Source: Arcanobacterium phocae
GTDB taxonomy: Bacteria > Actinomycetota > Actinomycetes > Actinomycetales > Actinomycetaceae
NCBI RefSeq assembly: GCF_900105865.1
Contig: NZ_LT629804.1
Location: 1,426,001 to 1,490,000, forward strand
DNA: 64,000 bases
Direction: 5' to 3'
In this document: positions 41,133 through 48,795 of the stretch, in pieces
Layout of the letters: each line of letters begins with the position of its first letter
Numbering within the stretch: the stretch's first letter is position 1
Program-made: the position numbers and the translations under genes
Notes under the pieces: model-generated
Told to the model about the DNA's origin: nothing
The model's input: the letters and a program-made list of their open reading frames with translations, nothing else
Databases searched by the model: none

Positions 41133-42356
41133 ATGCGTGTTGATCTACTGACTCGTGAGTATCCGCCACATATCTATGGTGGTGCTGGTGTCCATGTAGC
41201 TGAGCTATCGAAAGTCCTGTCGGCTCACGCCGATGTGCACGTGCACGCTTTTGACGGACCGCGTCCTGCTACTGGTGATAATTCAATTCATATAGAAGGC
41301 TATGATTATCTTGACGAGTTGGCGCAGACAAACAGTGCGATTAAGACGTTTGGCGTAGATCTTGCGATGGCGCAGAAGACCGCGGGTGCAGATATTGTCC
41401 ATTCGCATACTTGGTATGCAAATATGGCTGGGCACTGGGCGTCTCTTTTACATGAGGTGCCGCACGTTATCTCTGCTCATTCCTTGGAACCGCTACGTCC
41501 TTGGAAGCGTGAGCAACTTGGGGGCGGCTATAACCTCTCATCGTGGGCAGAAAAAACTGCATATGAAGCAGCCGACGGTATCATTGCTGTCTCACACGCC
41601 ATGCGTGAAGACATCATTCGATGCTACCCGGGATTAGACCCGCAGAAGGTTCATGTTATTCACAACGGAATTGATCTTGAGGCATGGAAAGCTCTGCAAA
41701 CTGATGAACATAAGGCTGAAGCTCGAGCGTTCGTACGCTCCTATGGGCTGAATCCTGATGCGCCAACAATTGCTTTTGTCGGTAGGATTACTCGGCAGAA
41801 GGGGGTTCCGGGGTTATTACGTGCGTTGGCTTACGTACCTGCTGATGTTCAAGTTATCCTGTGCGCTGGAGCTCCTGATACGCCTGAAATCTTGGCTGAA
41901 ACGCGTGGGCTAGTTCAGCATTTGCAAGAACGGCGCGATGGCGTTGTATGGATCGATGAGCATTTGTCACGGGATAAGATTCAGCTACTTTTGGCCTGCT
42001 CGACGACGTTTGTCACCCCATCAATCTATGAGCCGCTTGGTATCGTGAATTTAGAAGCAATGGCTATGGGATTACCAGTCGTTGGTACTAATACGGGAGG
42101 CATCCCAGATTGTATTGACGACGGCGTTACCGGAGTCCTTGTTCCCATCGAGCAGGTGAATGATGGTACCGGGACACCAGTAGATCCGGAAACCTTCGAG
42201 CGCGATTTAGGACATGCTCTAGCAGAAATTGTTTCCGATCCGCAACGTGCTGCGCAGATGGGACAAGCTGGTCGGCGTCGGGTAGAAGAGCACTTCTCCT
42301 GGGAAAATATTGCGGTTAAAACTATGGATTTTTACGGCAAGATTTTAGCTCGCTGA
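41133..42356 (+). CDS. glgA: glycogen synthase, GT4 family (GlgA/GlgM type)
   Basis: Retaining glycosyltransferase using ADP-glucose; the actinobacterial family includes the mycobacterial enzyme that makes maltose-1-phosphate. 407 residues with N-terminal LTREYPPHIYGGAGVHVAEL, a VHSHTWYANMAG segment, and the C-terminal nucleotide-binding E-x7-E as TPSIYEPLGIVNLEAMAMG. ATG with GAAGGGA at 6 nt. Its divergence from glgC suggests coordinated control. Confidence 0.94.
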   Translation: MRVDLLTREYPPHIYGGAGVHVAELSKVLSAHADVHVHAFDGPRPATGDNSIHIEGYDYLDELAQTNSAIKTFGVDLAMAQKTAGADIVHSHTWYANMAGHWASLLHEVPHVISAHSLEPLRPWKREQLGGGYNLSSWAEKTAYEAADGIIAVSHAMREDIIRCYPGLDPQKVHVIHNGIDLEAWKALQTDEHKAEARAFVRSYGLNPDAPTIAFVGRITRQKGVPGLLRALAYVPADVQVILCAGAPDTPEILAETRGLVQHLQERRDGVVWIDEHLSRDKIQLLLACSTTFVTPSIYEPLGIVNLEAMAMGLPVVGTNTGGIPDCIDDGVTGVLVPIEQVNDGTGTPVDPETFERDLGHALAEIVSDPQRAAQMGQAGRRRVEEHFSWENIAVKTMDFYGKILAR

Positions 42357-42381
42357 AGCAAATGGAACAGGAAGAACGAAC

Positions 42382-42387
42382 TAGGTT
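42382..42387 (+). promoter_or_regulatory. -10 box of a leaderless promoter (ABC ATPase gene)
   Basis: TAGGTT, 6 nt before the ATG at 42394, only 26 bp after the glgA stop, suggesting a promoter of its own. Confidence 0.5.
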
Positions 42388-42393
42388 AGGACT

Positions 42394-43179
42394 ATGGGAG
42401 AAGTTTTAAACGTATCTAATGTGACTGTCACTCGGCATGGTCAGATAATTTTGGATAATGTTTCGTGGCAAGTTCATGATGATGAGCGCTGGGTTATCTT
42501 AGGTCCGAATGGGGCTGGAAAGACCACTCTCATTGCTTTGGCCACGGGTAGGATGCTTCCAACGGATGGCGATGTAACGTTAATCGGAGCGTCGCCAGCA
42601 ACTGCAGATATGAGTGAATTAAAAGCTTTGATCGGCGTTGCCTCGCAAGTAGTTGATGCAAAGATTAGTGGGCGTGAAACAGTGCTCGACGTCGTTCGAA
42701 CGGCAGCTTATGGGCGCAGCTCCTCGTGGACGGAAGTGTATGAGGAAGAAGATACACGGCGAGCTTTAGGCTTACTAGCTTCATTAGGCGTGGATCAACT
42801 AGCTGATCATCCGTTTAATCGGATTTCTTCCGGAGAACGTAAACGAGTTGGGATCGCCCGAGCGCTTATGTCCGACCCGGAAGTCCTTGTTCTTGATGAG
42901 CCGGCAGCGGGTCTAGACTTTGGTGGTCGAGAACAATTAATGATGACACTCGAGAGATTTAGTCAAGCTCCTTATGCTCCTGTTATTGTGTTAGTAACTC
43001 ACCATGTGGAAGAAATTCCGATCGGGTTTACTCACTCGTTGCTGATGAAAGAAGGTAAAATTTTCGCCAGTGGCCCGATTGACGACGTCTTGACTAACCA
43101 AAATATGACTGAAGTTTTTGGACTCGATACTCACATAAGCAAAGAAAATGGCCGGTATTTTGCTGTTGCTGGTCGATAG
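42394..43179 (+). CDS. ABC transporter ATP-binding protein
   Basis: A single-domain ABC ATPase of 261 residues with Walker A GPNGAGKTTLIAL (near 38), signature SSGERKRVGIARAL and Walker B VLVLDEPAAGLD. No permease gene is adjacent, so it may serve an unlinked transporter or a non-transport task, as ModF-like ATPases do. The partner is unknown. Confidence 0.85.
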   Translation: MGEVLNVSNVTVTRHGQIILDNVSWQVHDDERWVILGPNGAGKTTLIALATGRMLPTDGDVTLIGASPATADMSELKALIGVASQVVDAKISGRETVLDVVRTAAYGRSSSWTEVYEEEDTRRALGLLASLGVDQLADHPFNRISSGERKRVGIARALMSDPEVLVLDEPAAGLDFGGREQLMMTLERFSQAPYAPVIVLVTHHVEEIPIGFTHSLLMKEGKIFASGPIDDVLTNQNMTEVFGLDTHISKENGRYFAVAGR

Positions 43180-43248
43180 CTACTAGGTGCCTTCCATGTC
43201 TAATTCCTGTTAGAATAAAGAATATTAATCGTCCTTAGGAGGGCGCAG

Positions 43249-43668
43249 ATGGCTTGGGGAATTTGGGCAATAATTTCTGCGGTGTTGCTGATCTTAGAAA
43301 TGCTCACAGTTGACTTTACGTTCACAATGGTGGCTGGCGGCGCATTAGCGGCAGCAGCAGTGTCTGCAATCGGTGGGAACCTGGTTTTTCAGGTCATCAC
43401 ATTTGTTATAGTTTCGGCTGTATTGTTGTTCCTTGTCCGTCCGTGGGCACGCCGTCATGTCAATAATTCTTCTGCCGTTGAATCAAACGTATATGCCATG
43501 TCTGGTCAAGAAGCGGTCAGTTTGACGCGGATAGACCGCGCATCTGGGCAAATTAAGATCAATGGCGAAGTATGGAGCGCTAAAACAGGTAGCGATCCAA
43601 TCGAAGCTGGCGTAAACGTTGTTGTTACATCAGTGGAAGGCGCCCAAGCTATCGTGGTTCCTGCCTAA
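43249..43668 (+). CDS. NfeD-like membrane protein
   Basis: 139 residues: two or three N-terminal hydrophobic segments (about 1-65) and a C-terminal OB-fold domain (about 75-139), the short NfeD form. NfeD proteins partner with SPFH/stomatin proteins, and an SPFH gene follows 29 bp later. ATG with AGGAGGG at about 6 nt. Confidence 0.9.
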   Translation: MAWGIWAIISAVLLILEMLTVDFTFTMVAGGALAAAAVSAIGGNLVFQVITFVIVSAVLLFLVRPWARRHVNNSSAVESNVYAMSGQEAVSLTRIDRASGQIKINGEVWSAKTGSDPIEAGVNVVVTSVEGAQAIVVPA

Positions 43669-43697
43669 GGCGGGGCTGACAAAAGGAGGTTTCCACT

Positions 43698-44756
43698 ATG
43701 GGAAACGAAACAGATATCGCCTCTATGGTGTTGCTAGTTGTTCTTGCAATTTTAGCCTTATTTATCGTAGTGGCTATTTGGCGTGCGGTACTTCAGGTGC
43801 ATCAGGGATTCACCGTTATCGTGGAAAGACTGGGAAAGTATCATAAAACACTTAAACCGGGTCTGCACTTTTTGGTACCTTTCATTGATTCAGTTCGTCA
43901 GCGCATCGATATGCGTGAACAGGTGGTTCCATTCCCACCACAACCCGTGATCACCTCGGATAACATTGTGGTCAATATTGATACGGTCATTTACTATCAA
44001 GTAACTCAACCAGAATCTGCTACTTACGAAATCGCTAACCCTATGGCGGCGATCGAGCAGCTTGCAGTAACGACTTTACGCAATATCATCGGCTCAATGG
44101 ATATGGAGCAGGCATTGACTGGCCGTGACCAAATAAATGGCCAGCTACGTGGTGTCCTCGATGAAGCAACTGGCCGATGGGGCATTCGAGTATCTCGCGT
44201 GGAACTGAAAGCTATTGATCCGCCGACGACTGTTCAGTCTGCGATGGAACAACAGATGCGAGCAGAACGTGATCGTCGTGCTGCAATTTTGACCGCCGAA
44301 GGTATTAAGCAATCAGCGATTCTTACTGCAGAAGGCGAAAAACAGTCCCAGATTCTACGCGCCGAAGGTGAAGCTCAGGCCGCAATTCTGCAGGCTCAAG
44401 GCGAATCTCGCGCGATTTTACAGGTCTTTGACGCTATTCATCGTGGTAATGCAGATCCGAAGTTGCTATCGTACGAATACTTGAAGATGTTGCCGCAGAT
44501 TGCGGAATCGTCGTCGTCGAAGCTCTGGATTGTTCCAACTGAACTTACCGCTGCGTTGAACGCAGTGACCGCTGGATTCACTGGAAAAGCCACTGAAGAA
44601 AACACCGAAGTGGATTTCAGCGGACTTGATGACGGTGAATTGGCTACTTCGTTAGCAAATACTATTTTACAAAGCACAGACGAAGCGTTAGCTGATGCGC
44701 AAGGCGAAGCACATAAGGCAACTGAAGTAGCAGAGGAATCTAGCCAAAATAGCTAG
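43698..44756 (+). CDS. SPFH/band 7 (stomatin-like) protein
   Basis: 352 residues: an N-terminal transmembrane helix (about 8-32), a band-7 domain (VERLGKYHKTLKPGLHFLVP) and a helical region with repeated AEGxxQ segments (AEGIKQSAILTAEGEKQSQI) that oligomerises in this family. Thought to organise membrane microdomains and assist proteolysis with NfeD. The acidic C-terminal tail is about 60 residues. AAAGGAGG ribosome site. Confidence 0.93.
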   Translation: MGNETDIASMVLLVVLAILALFIVVAIWRAVLQVHQGFTVIVERLGKYHKTLKPGLHFLVPFIDSVRQRIDMREQVVPFPPQPVITSDNIVVNIDTVIYYQVTQPESATYEIANPMAAIEQLAVTTLRNIIGSMDMEQALTGRDQINGQLRGVLDEATGRWGIRVSRVELKAIDPPTTVQSAMEQQMRAERDRRAAILTAEGIKQSAILTAEGEKQSQILRAEGEAQAAILQAQGESRAILQVFDAIHRGNADPKLLSYEYLKMLPQIAESSSSKLWIVPTELTAALNAVTAGFTGKATEENTEVDFSGLDDGELATSLANTILQSTDEALADAQGEAHKATEVAEESSQNS

Positions 44757-44775
44757 TATTTTGCATAATTTAGTT

Positions 44776-44814
44776 AAGAATCCCCACTGCATGCTGATGG
44801 CAGTGGGGATTCTT
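44776..44814 (+). terminator. terminator after the NfeD/SPFH operon
   Basis: Perfect 15-bp stem (44776-44790 with 44800-44814) with a 9-nt loop. Its end abuts the -10 box of the next gene. Confidence 0.75.
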
Positions 44815-44815
44815 G

Positions 44816-44821
44816 TACACT
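44816..44821 (+). promoter_or_regulatory. -10 box of a leaderless promoter (RNA methyltransferase gene)
   Basis: TACACT, 7 nt before the GTG at 44829. The upstream hairpin occupies the -35/spacer region. Confidence 0.6.
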
Positions 44822-44828
44822 AGTAGGC

Positions 44829-45674
44829 GTGATTATCGAGCTAGATTCATTAGAAGATCCACGGCTAACTGACTACACGTCACTCACTGACGTTGCCCTT
44901 CGTAAAAGTCTTGAAGCGGAGCGCGGGCTGTATATGGCAGAGGGAGATAAAGTTATTCGGCGAGCAGTTGCCGCCGGGCATACGCCACGATCGTTTATTA
45001 TGACCGCGCGTTGGTTGTCCGCAATGCAGCCGATTATTGAACAGGCTACAGGCTCGGTGGATGGTGGCACAGTTCCGGTATATCTTGCTAGTGAAGAACT
45101 GCTTGAGCAACTTACTGGTTTCCATGTCCATCGTGGTGCGTTGGCGGCAATGAATCGGCCAGAATTGTTGCCGATAGAAACCTTTATTGGTAAGCATAGT
45201 TCTGCTCGCCGGATAGTAATTCTAGAAAATCTTGTCAACCACACGAATGTTGGGGCAGTGTTCCGTTCGATGGCTGCGTTAGGATTTGATGCGGTTTTAC
45301 TGACGGATTCGGCGTCTGATCCGCTCTATCGGCGTTCTGTACGGGTATCGATGGGCACAGTTTTCCAAGTGCCGTGGACCCGTATCACTCATTGGCCACG
45401 GTCCATGCAAACTTTGAAGGACAACGGGTGGATTACTGCGTCTTTGGCATTGCGAAAAGATGCGCTGAAGCTTGACGAGTTTGCTCGTCTTCCCGAAGTA
45501 TCAGCTCCAGATTCGAAAGTTGCACTTATTTTGGGTACCGAGGGTGACGGTTTGAACGCGGCGACAATTGCGCATGCCGATCATGCAGTTATTATTCCGA
45601 TGGCAGGCGAAGTCGATTCGCTCAATGTTGCAGCTGCCGGAGCAGTGGCCGCATGGGAGTTGCGGATCTGTTAG
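44829..45674 (+). CDS. TrmH/SpoU-family RNA 2'-O-methyltransferase
   Basis: 281 residues with an N-terminal substrate-binding part and a C-terminal knotted SPOUT domain: NHTNVGAVFRSMAALGFDAV, LILGTEGDGLNAATI and IPMAGEVDSLNVAAAGAVAA are the three family motifs. It methylates ribose in rRNA or tRNA; the exact nucleotide is unclear. The last four bases (TTAG) are shared with the stop of the converging XRE gene. Confidence 0.9.
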   Translation: MIIELDSLEDPRLTDYTSLTDVALRKSLEAERGLYMAEGDKVIRRAVAAGHTPRSFIMTARWLSAMQPIIEQATGSVDGGTVPVYLASEELLEQLTGFHVHRGALAAMNRPELLPIETFIGKHSSARRIVILENLVNHTNVGAVFRSMAALGFDAVLLTDSASDPLYRRSVRVSMGTVFQVPWTRITHWPRSMQTLKDNGWITASLALRKDALKLDEFARLPEVSAPDSKVALILGTEGDGLNAATIAHADHAVIIPMAGEVDSLNVAAAGAVAAWELRIC

Positions 45675-45970
45675 ACTTGCTCCTCATGTGCTTGAGTGTA
45701 GCGATAAGCTGCAATTGCATCTCGCAGGAGAACCTCGACTTCCGTGTCAAGCACGGCAGAGAGCTTGAGCAGCGTGCTCAGCCGCGGATTGAGCGGCGAA
45801 TTACGTTTGCGGTCTGAGCGCCCGTACTCCATTTGTTGGTAGTGTTCCCGGTTGATTTGTGCCTCGTTCGCTACCTGTTCCTGTGTTTTTCCAAGTTCTT
45901 TACGACGGCGAGCGAGCGTTTTACCAAGAACGCTGCCTAGAACTCGTTCTGCATATGAATATTCAGCCAT
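45671..45970 (-). CDS. XRE-family transcriptional regulator
   Basis: A 99-residue DNA-binding protein: helix-turn-helix in GKTLARRRKELGKTQEQVAN, then EAQINREHYQQMEYGRSD (about 15-50). No effector or protease domain. The start lies next to a region with repeated palindromic GGTATACC boxes, which suggests autoregulation. Target genes are unknown. Confidence 0.85.
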   Translation of the reverse strand: MAEYSYAERVLGSVLGKTLARRRKELGKTQEQVANEAQINREHYQQMEYGRSDRKRNSPLNPRLSTLLKLSAVLDTEVEVLLRDAIAAYRYTQAHEEQV

Positions 45971-45984
45971 ACCTCAAGGATTGA

Positions 45985-46020
45985 GGTATACCCGGCTAAA
46001 GTCAGGAGGGTATACCCGGC
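45985..46020. promoter_or_regulatory. paired GGTATACCCGGC boxes, candidate XRE operator
   Basis: Two identical 12-bp boxes (45985-45996 and 46009-46020) spaced 24 bp apart, each containing the palindrome GGTATACC. An ACCTCAA-GGA-TTGAGGT inverted repeat overlaps the first box and reaches the XRE gene start. Placed between the XRE gene and the trmL stop. Confidence 0.5.
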
Positions 46021-46036
46021 ATGACAGAAGATCGGT

Positions 46037-46513
46037 TCAGGAGATGTCAGCTGCGGCTATAAAATTCAGTTGACGCCATGCTTCATAAACTACGATTGAT
46101 GCCGAATTGGCTAAGTTGAGCGAACGGCGGCCGGGGAGCATGGGGATTCGCAGATGCTTAGTAATGAATGGATCATTGAGAACATCGGCGGGAAGTCCTG
46201 TTGGTTCGGTGCCAAAAAGTAGAACGTCTTCGTCTCGGTATCGTTCATCTGCATAGTTGTTTTCGGTGTGTGACGTGAATGCAAAGATGCGTCGATCGTT
46301 TCCGAAGTATTCTTTTGCAGCTTCCCAATTTGAGTGAATGACGACGTCGGCTAGATCGTGATAATCGAGACCGGCGCGGCGTAGATGTGCGTCGTCAAAG
46401 TTGAAAGCGAGCGGTTCGATCAGGTGTAGACGGGCACCGGTGCATGCCGCTAAACGTATGGCATTGCCGGTGTTGCCTGGAATCTTTGGTTCATGGAATA
46501 CAAAATTTAACAC
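46037..46513 (-). CDS. trmL: tRNA (cytidine/uridine-34 2'-O)-methyltransferase TrmL
   Basis: Small SPOUT methyltransferase (158 residues) that modifies the wobble ribose of leucine tRNAs. Motifs HEPKIPGNTGNAIRLAACTG, LLFGTEPTGLP and IPMLPGRRSLNLANSASIV are diagnostic. GTG start, leaderless-like, with TAATCT 6 nt upstream. Divergent from the SOS mutagenesis operon. Confidence 0.93.
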   Translation of the reverse strand: MLNFVFHEPKIPGNTGNAIRLAACTGARLHLIEPLAFNFDDAHLRRAGLDYHDLADVVIHSNWEAAKEYFGNDRRIFAFTSHTENNYADERYRDEDVLLFGTEPTGLPADVLNDPFITKHLRIPMLPGRRSLNLANSASIVVYEAWRQLNFIAAADIS

Positions 46514-46519
46514 CTTTTA

Positions 46520-46525
46520 AGATTA
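46520..46525 (-). promoter_or_regulatory. -10 box of leaderless trmL promoter
   Basis: TAATCT on the minus strand, 6 nt before the trmL GTG. Confidence 0.55.
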
Positions 46526-46571
46526 GCGCAAAAGTGTCATGAATTTTATGTGGGAGCTGTAGGATAATCTA

Positions 46572-46587
46572 TCGAACAGATGTTCGA
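46572..46587. promoter_or_regulatory. LexA (SOS) box upstream of imuA'
   Basis: TCGAACAGATGTTCGA is a perfect match to the actinobacterial LexA site TCGAAC-N4-GTTCGA. It lies 10 bp before the imuA' start and just downstream of a TAATCT -10 box (46565-46570), so bound LexA would block the transcription start. Confidence 0.88.
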
Positions 46588-46597
46588 AAGGGGAGTT

Positions 46598-47239
46598 GTG
46601 AATAATCGTCTTGCATTGGCACAACGTGTTCTTGCTGAAGCGGAGCGTAATGCTGGGGTACGTCCGGTCAAGGAACCTGTGGTGTACCACAATGTTTATG
46701 ATGTTCCGCAGTATCTTCTTCCAGTTTTCCCACATGGAATTGCAAAAGGAAGCATTGTTGAGATTGCTGGATCCATGAGCATTGGCGTGATGCTGGCCGG
46801 CATAGTTGCACGGCAAGGAGCTTGGGTAGCATGCGTAGGAATGCCTTCTTGGGGGTGGTCCCTCGCAAATGCTAGTGGTATATCGTTGCATAGATGCGTG
46901 ACGATTCCTTACGTTTCGCAACATTCTGCACAAGTGATGTCAGCTGTTATCGATGGATTTGATGTTGTTATTGCTCCTAGTACGCTCATTCCGCATCGGC
47001 AACAACGAATTTTAGAACGCAGAGTAAGAGCTCGGTCCGGTGTTTTATTCAGTTTAGGATCTTGGGCTGGGAGCACAGGCCAAGTGCATGGAGTCATGCG
47101 CGATGCCAGCGGTGAAATTTTGAAAAATGAGCGGCATGTTGCAGAGATCGGTCCTATCAGTCATATGGACTATGAAGTTTCGTCATGGTGGGGATCTGCT
47201 TTAGTGAGATTTTCTCATGCCGGATGGGGTGGTATGTGA
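46598..47239 (+). CDS. imuA: ImuA'-like mutasome protein
   Basis: 213-residue RecA-fold-like protein that in mycobacteria supports ImuB and DnaE2 in damage-induced mutagenesis. Sequence is weakly conserved; the PVFPHGIAKGSIVEIAGSMS segment corresponds to the P-loop region and lacks a canonical Walker A lysine motif, as in ImuA'. GTG at 46598 is chosen because AAGGGGAG lies just upstream, while an ATG at 46580 falls inside the LexA box. Assignment rests strongly on linkage to imuB and dnaE2. Confidence 0.82.
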   Translation: MNNRLALAQRVLAEAERNAGVRPVKEPVVYHNVYDVPQYLLPVFPHGIAKGSIVEIAGSMSIGVMLAGIVARQGAWVACVGMPSWGWSLANASGISLHRCVTIPYVSQHSAQVMSAVIDGFDVVIAPSTLIPHRQQRILERRVRARSGVLFSLGSWAGSTGQVHGVMRDASGEILKNERHVAEIGPISHMDYEVSSWWGSALVRFSHAGWGGM

Positions 47240-48795
47240 TGTATGGGGCTATTTGGATTCCACAGTGGAGCGTGGCAGTCATGGCACATAGTAGAGGCTA
47301 TGATGCGACACAACCAATCGCAGTGGTTCACGGTAAAAACGTTACTGATGTAAATGACGCGGCACATAGACAAGGTCTTAAAACTGGCATATCTGCTGCG
47401 TATGCCTCCCGTTATGCAAATGTAAAAATACTCAACAAGGATCGGGCGCTGACTAAGGAAAAATTTGATGATGTCATGGATGTTCTTTGCGCGCATGTTC
47501 TTCATAGCGCGATCCTTGAACCTGGATTGGCTGTATTTATTGTGCCGCGGATAAGCGATAGATCTATTTTGGCAGAGACTCTTATCGGTGAGATAGCAGC
47601 AGAAACTGGGGTAGAGGCCCATATCGGTTTTGCGCCTGGGGTTTATGCATCAGTTCAAGCTGCGTACAAAGATTTGGATGTTGATACGGTATGCGACATT
47701 CTCGATGAGCGCTCAGTAGATACACTTTTATGCTCATATTTTTCGACTGAAAAGCATCATCGTATTGAAAATTTTATTGCTCTGGCGCATCTGTTAGGGC
47801 TTGAACGAATATCTGATATTCGGCGTTTAGACCGGCGCTCTTTTTTCGAAAGATTTGGCAAAACAGCGCAAGAAGTTCTTGATCTTATCGATGGTAAAGA
47901 TGTTTTTCCTCCTGCTTACACTGGTACTCAGACTGAAGTGGTAATCCACGAGTGTGAGGAACCTGTTACTCGGATAGACCATGTTGCGTTTCTTGCGCAA
48001 TCGATGGCACAAAAGTTGGTTGATCAGCTTATTCAGCGGAATGTCATAGCAGAAGAACTAGAAGTAACGATCATGATGTCTAACGGAAATCTGCAAAAGC
48101 GACATTGGCAAATACACGCAGTAGAGGCCAAGGGCATATCTCAACGAGTTCGGTGGCAAATTTCTTCTTGGATACGGCAATGGGAATCTGAGAAACAAAA
48201 ACCAATGGAAGAACCTTTTGGGATTACCTCTATTATTCTACGTGCTCTTCATCTGTTGCCATCGGGTGTTGCGCAAAAACCTCTATGGGGAGACGAAAAC
48301 GCCCAATACCGTGATGCGCAGCGTGCAATAGAACGGGTGCGGAGCCTAATCGGAGAGTCCTCAGTTCTGACGGCTTTTCCTCGAGGCGGACGCTATCCTC
48401 GGGAGGCTTATCTGATAGGACAATGGGGAACAAAACTAGAAGGTGACTCCCACAACGAGTGGATCGGTCAGCTGCCTAAACCATGGCCTACAACTTTGCT
48501 AGAAAAACCCGAAAGAATAGCAGCTAAAGATCGGTTAGGGCATGAGCTTTTGGTGGATAACGATGGTATCTTTGCCTGCGCTGAAAAATGCCAGTCGATA
48601 GAATCCTTTACTTTGCTCTATAAGGAGGACCAATTTGCGATCACAAAAATTGCTGGACCATGGATCCAATGGGAAGGATGGTGGTCTCAGGAAGAAAACT
48701 ACTATCGTGCTTGGATGCAATGCGTGTCTCGCGATTTCGCTTTTTTAATATTTAGGGAAAAAGGGAACTGGTGGTTGGATGGGATATATCAATGA
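47239..48795 (+). CDS. imuB: ImuB, inactive Y-family polymerase-like hub
   Basis: 518-residue Y-family relative that bridges ImuA', DnaE2 and the sliding clamp. The N-terminus MYGAIWIPQWSVAVMAHSRG replaces the catalytic D-x-D of active Y-family polymerases with hydrophobic residues, as expected for ImuB. Little finger region around 230-330. Starts at the ATG overlapping the imuA' stop by one base and ends overlapping dnaE2 (ATGA). Confidence 0.88.
   Translation: MYGAIWIPQWSVAVMAHSRGYDATQPIAVVHGKNVTDVNDAAHRQGLKTGISAAYASRYANVKILNKDRALTKEKFDDVMDVLCAHVLHSAILEPGLAVFIVPRISDRSILAETLIGEIAAETGVEAHIGFAPGVYASVQAAYKDLDVDTVCDILDERSVDTLLCSYFSTEKHHRIENFIALAHLLGLERISDIRRLDRRSFFERFGKTAQEVLDLIDGKDVFPPAYTGTQTEVVIHECEEPVTRIDHVAFLAQSMAQKLVDQLIQRNVIAEELEVTIMMSNGNLQKRHWQIHAVEAKGISQRVRWQISSWIRQWESEKQKPMEEPFGITSIILRALHLLPSGVAQKPLWGDENAQYRDAQRAIERVRSLIGESSVLTAFPRGGRYPREAYLIGQWGTKLEGDSHNEWIGQLPKPWPTTLLEKPERIAAKDRLGHELLVDNDGIFACAEKCQSIESFTLLYKEDQFAITKIAGPWIQWEGWWSQEENYYRAWMQCVSRDFAFLIFREKGNWWLDGIYQ

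Noticed and set aside
46580..46597. ATG start of imuA' within the LexA box
   Set aside because: Its ribosome site region would be inside the operator; the GTG at 46598 has a well-spaced AAGGGGAG.
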